DNA from: Xenophilus sp. Marseille-Q4582
GTDB taxonomy: Bacteria > Pseudomonadota > Gammaproteobacteria > Burkholderiales > Burkholderiaceae_C
Length of the DNA stretch: 64,000 nucleotides
Assembly (NCBI RefSeq): GCF_916700565.1
Contig: NZ_CAKAKO010000004.1
Span: 806,001-870,000, forward strand
Direction of reading: 5' to 3'
Shown here: one piece after another, positions 63,426-64,000 of the stretch
Position numbering within the stretch: position 1 is the stretch's first letter
How the letters are laid out: the number at the start of each line of letters is the position of its first letter
Program-made: the position numbers and the translations under genes
The notes under the pieces: model-generated
Told to the model about the DNA's origin: nothing
The model's input: the letters and a program-made list of their open reading frames with translations, nothing else
The model's database searches: none

Positions 63426-64000
63426 TCAGGTCGCGCCGGTCGACAGCAGGCCGTGGCTGCGCGCGTGGTGAAGCGCCTGCGTGCGGCTCTTCACCCCCAG
63501 GCGGCGGAATAGGCGCCACAGGTGCACCTTCACCGTGTGCTCGCTGATGTCGAGCTGGCCCGCGATCTCGCGGTTGCTCAGGCCCTGGTCGAGCATGGCG
63601 ATCAGCTGCGCCTGGCGCTTGGACAGCTTGCCGGCATTGGCCGGCGGCTCGGGTTCCTCGCCCTCGGCATCGGCCTGCAGCAGGCCGCGCAGGGCCGAGG
63701 CCAGCTCGCTGGAGCCGGCCGACTTCTCGATGTAGATGTCGGCGCCCGCCTCGATGCAGGCCTCTTCCATGTCCGCCGCGGGCGAGGCCGAGTACACGGC
63801 CACCGGCACGTCCGGGTACATCTGCTTGACCGCGATCACGCCCGAGCAGCCCGTGGTGTCGGGCAGCTTGAGGTCCAGGCACAGCAGCTTGGGCGTGCCG
63901 TGCTGCTTGATGCTGTTCGTGAGCCGCTCCAGGCGGTCCAGCTCGACGATGTTCTCTGCGGGGCGCAGGCGGCGCAGCACCATCACGATGGCGTCGCGCA
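63426..64000 (-). CDS. LuxR/FixJ-type response regulator, N-terminus beyond the window
   Basis: The window shows 191 residues of a response regulator; the frame stays open to the last base (codons reading RDAIVMVL before the first usual start), so the beginning lies outside. The receiver domain has its phospho-acceptor aspartate in LLCLDLKLPDTTG and the conserved threonine/serine-lysine region AVYSASP and IEKSA. The C-terminal helix-turn-helix (LSKRQAQLIAMLDQGLSNRE, then IAGQLDISEHTVKVHLWRLF) is of the LuxR type. It is convergent with the histidine kinase gene and probably its partner. Confidence 0.93.
   Translation of the reverse strand, partial: RDAIVMVLRRLRPAENIVELDRLERLTNSIKQHGTPKLLCLDLKLPDTTGCSGVIAVKQMYPDVPVAVYSASPAADMEEACIEAGADIYIEKSAGSSELASALRGLLQADAEGEEPEPPANAGKLSKRQAQLIAMLDQGLSNREIAGQLDISEHTVKVHLWRLFRRLGVKSRTQALHHARSHGLLSTGAT

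Overview
The window is a gene-dense, very GC-rich stretch of bacterial chromosome. Its gene content and order point to a betaproteobacterium of the Burkholderiales, most likely a Comamonadaceae member: Bug-type solute receptors, an ccoI-ccoS-ccoNOQP-ccoG block beside fnr and hemN, an H-NS with a C-terminal AT-hook-like end, surE-pcm-nlpD, a stand-alone EF-G, and GC-rich intergenic palindromes. No rRNA, tRNA, CRISPR array, phage or insertion sequence was seen. The species cannot be named from the sequence alone.

Layout. 1-8.7 kb: the end of a LysR regulator, a LysR/M20 amidohydrolase divergon, then a minus-strand block with an HD hydrolase, lytic transglycosylase B and a coupled MoxR-DUF58-transglutaminase operon. 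8.8-16 kb: a deacetylase-like hydrolase, an MscS channel, etfBA, an acyl-CoA dehydrogenase and a nitronate monooxygenase. 16-24 kb: a PAP2 phosphatase, a pseudouridine synthase and a malonate locus (GntR regulator, malonyl-CoA decarboxylase, Bug receptor, enoyl-CoA hydratase, malonyl-CoA synthetase). 24-31 kb: amidase plus Bug receptor divergent from a LysR gene, then a RidA/FAD oxidase pair and a DUF418 membrane protein. 31-43 kb: a micro-oxic respiration island with two universal stress proteins, copper ATPase CcoI, CcoS, cbb3 oxidase CcoNOQP, CcoG, CcoH, Fnr, HemN and a copper-type membrane protein. Three FNR-box-like sites mark its promoters. 43-50 kb: H-NS, a quinone oxidoreductase, surE-pcm-nlpD, rlmD, a BAX-inhibitor protein and a GlcG-like protein. 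50-53.3 kb: a minus-strand iron block bfd-(24-residue membrane ORF)-tonB-exbB-exbD-hemP with Fur-like sites; tonB is broken by three apparent single-base shifts. 53.5-57.2 kb: a YlqF GTPase and an adaptive-response operon ada-2OG oxygenase-alkB behind a matching Ada box. 57.4-64 kb: a stand-alone fusA, a PAS-LuxR regulator divergent from a 3-oxoacid CoA-transferase pair across an unusual palindrome/direct-repeat region, and a membrane histidine kinase convergent with a response regulator that runs off the window.

How the parts work together. The central island is self-consistent: Fnr senses loss of oxygen, cbb3 oxidase takes over respiration, CcoI/CcoS/CcoG/CcoH supply copper and assembly, and HemN makes haem without oxygen. 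The iron block would power TonB-dependent uptake and release iron from bacterioferritin. The fatty and dicarboxylic acid genes (ETF, acyl-CoA dehydrogenase, malonate pathway, CoA-transferase) suit an organism living on organic acids. The most rewarding points to follow up are the broken tonB, the overlapping membrane microprotein next to bfd, the uncharacterised dioxygenase inside the ada operon, and the repeat-rich operator between the PAS-LuxR gene and the CoA-transferase genes.
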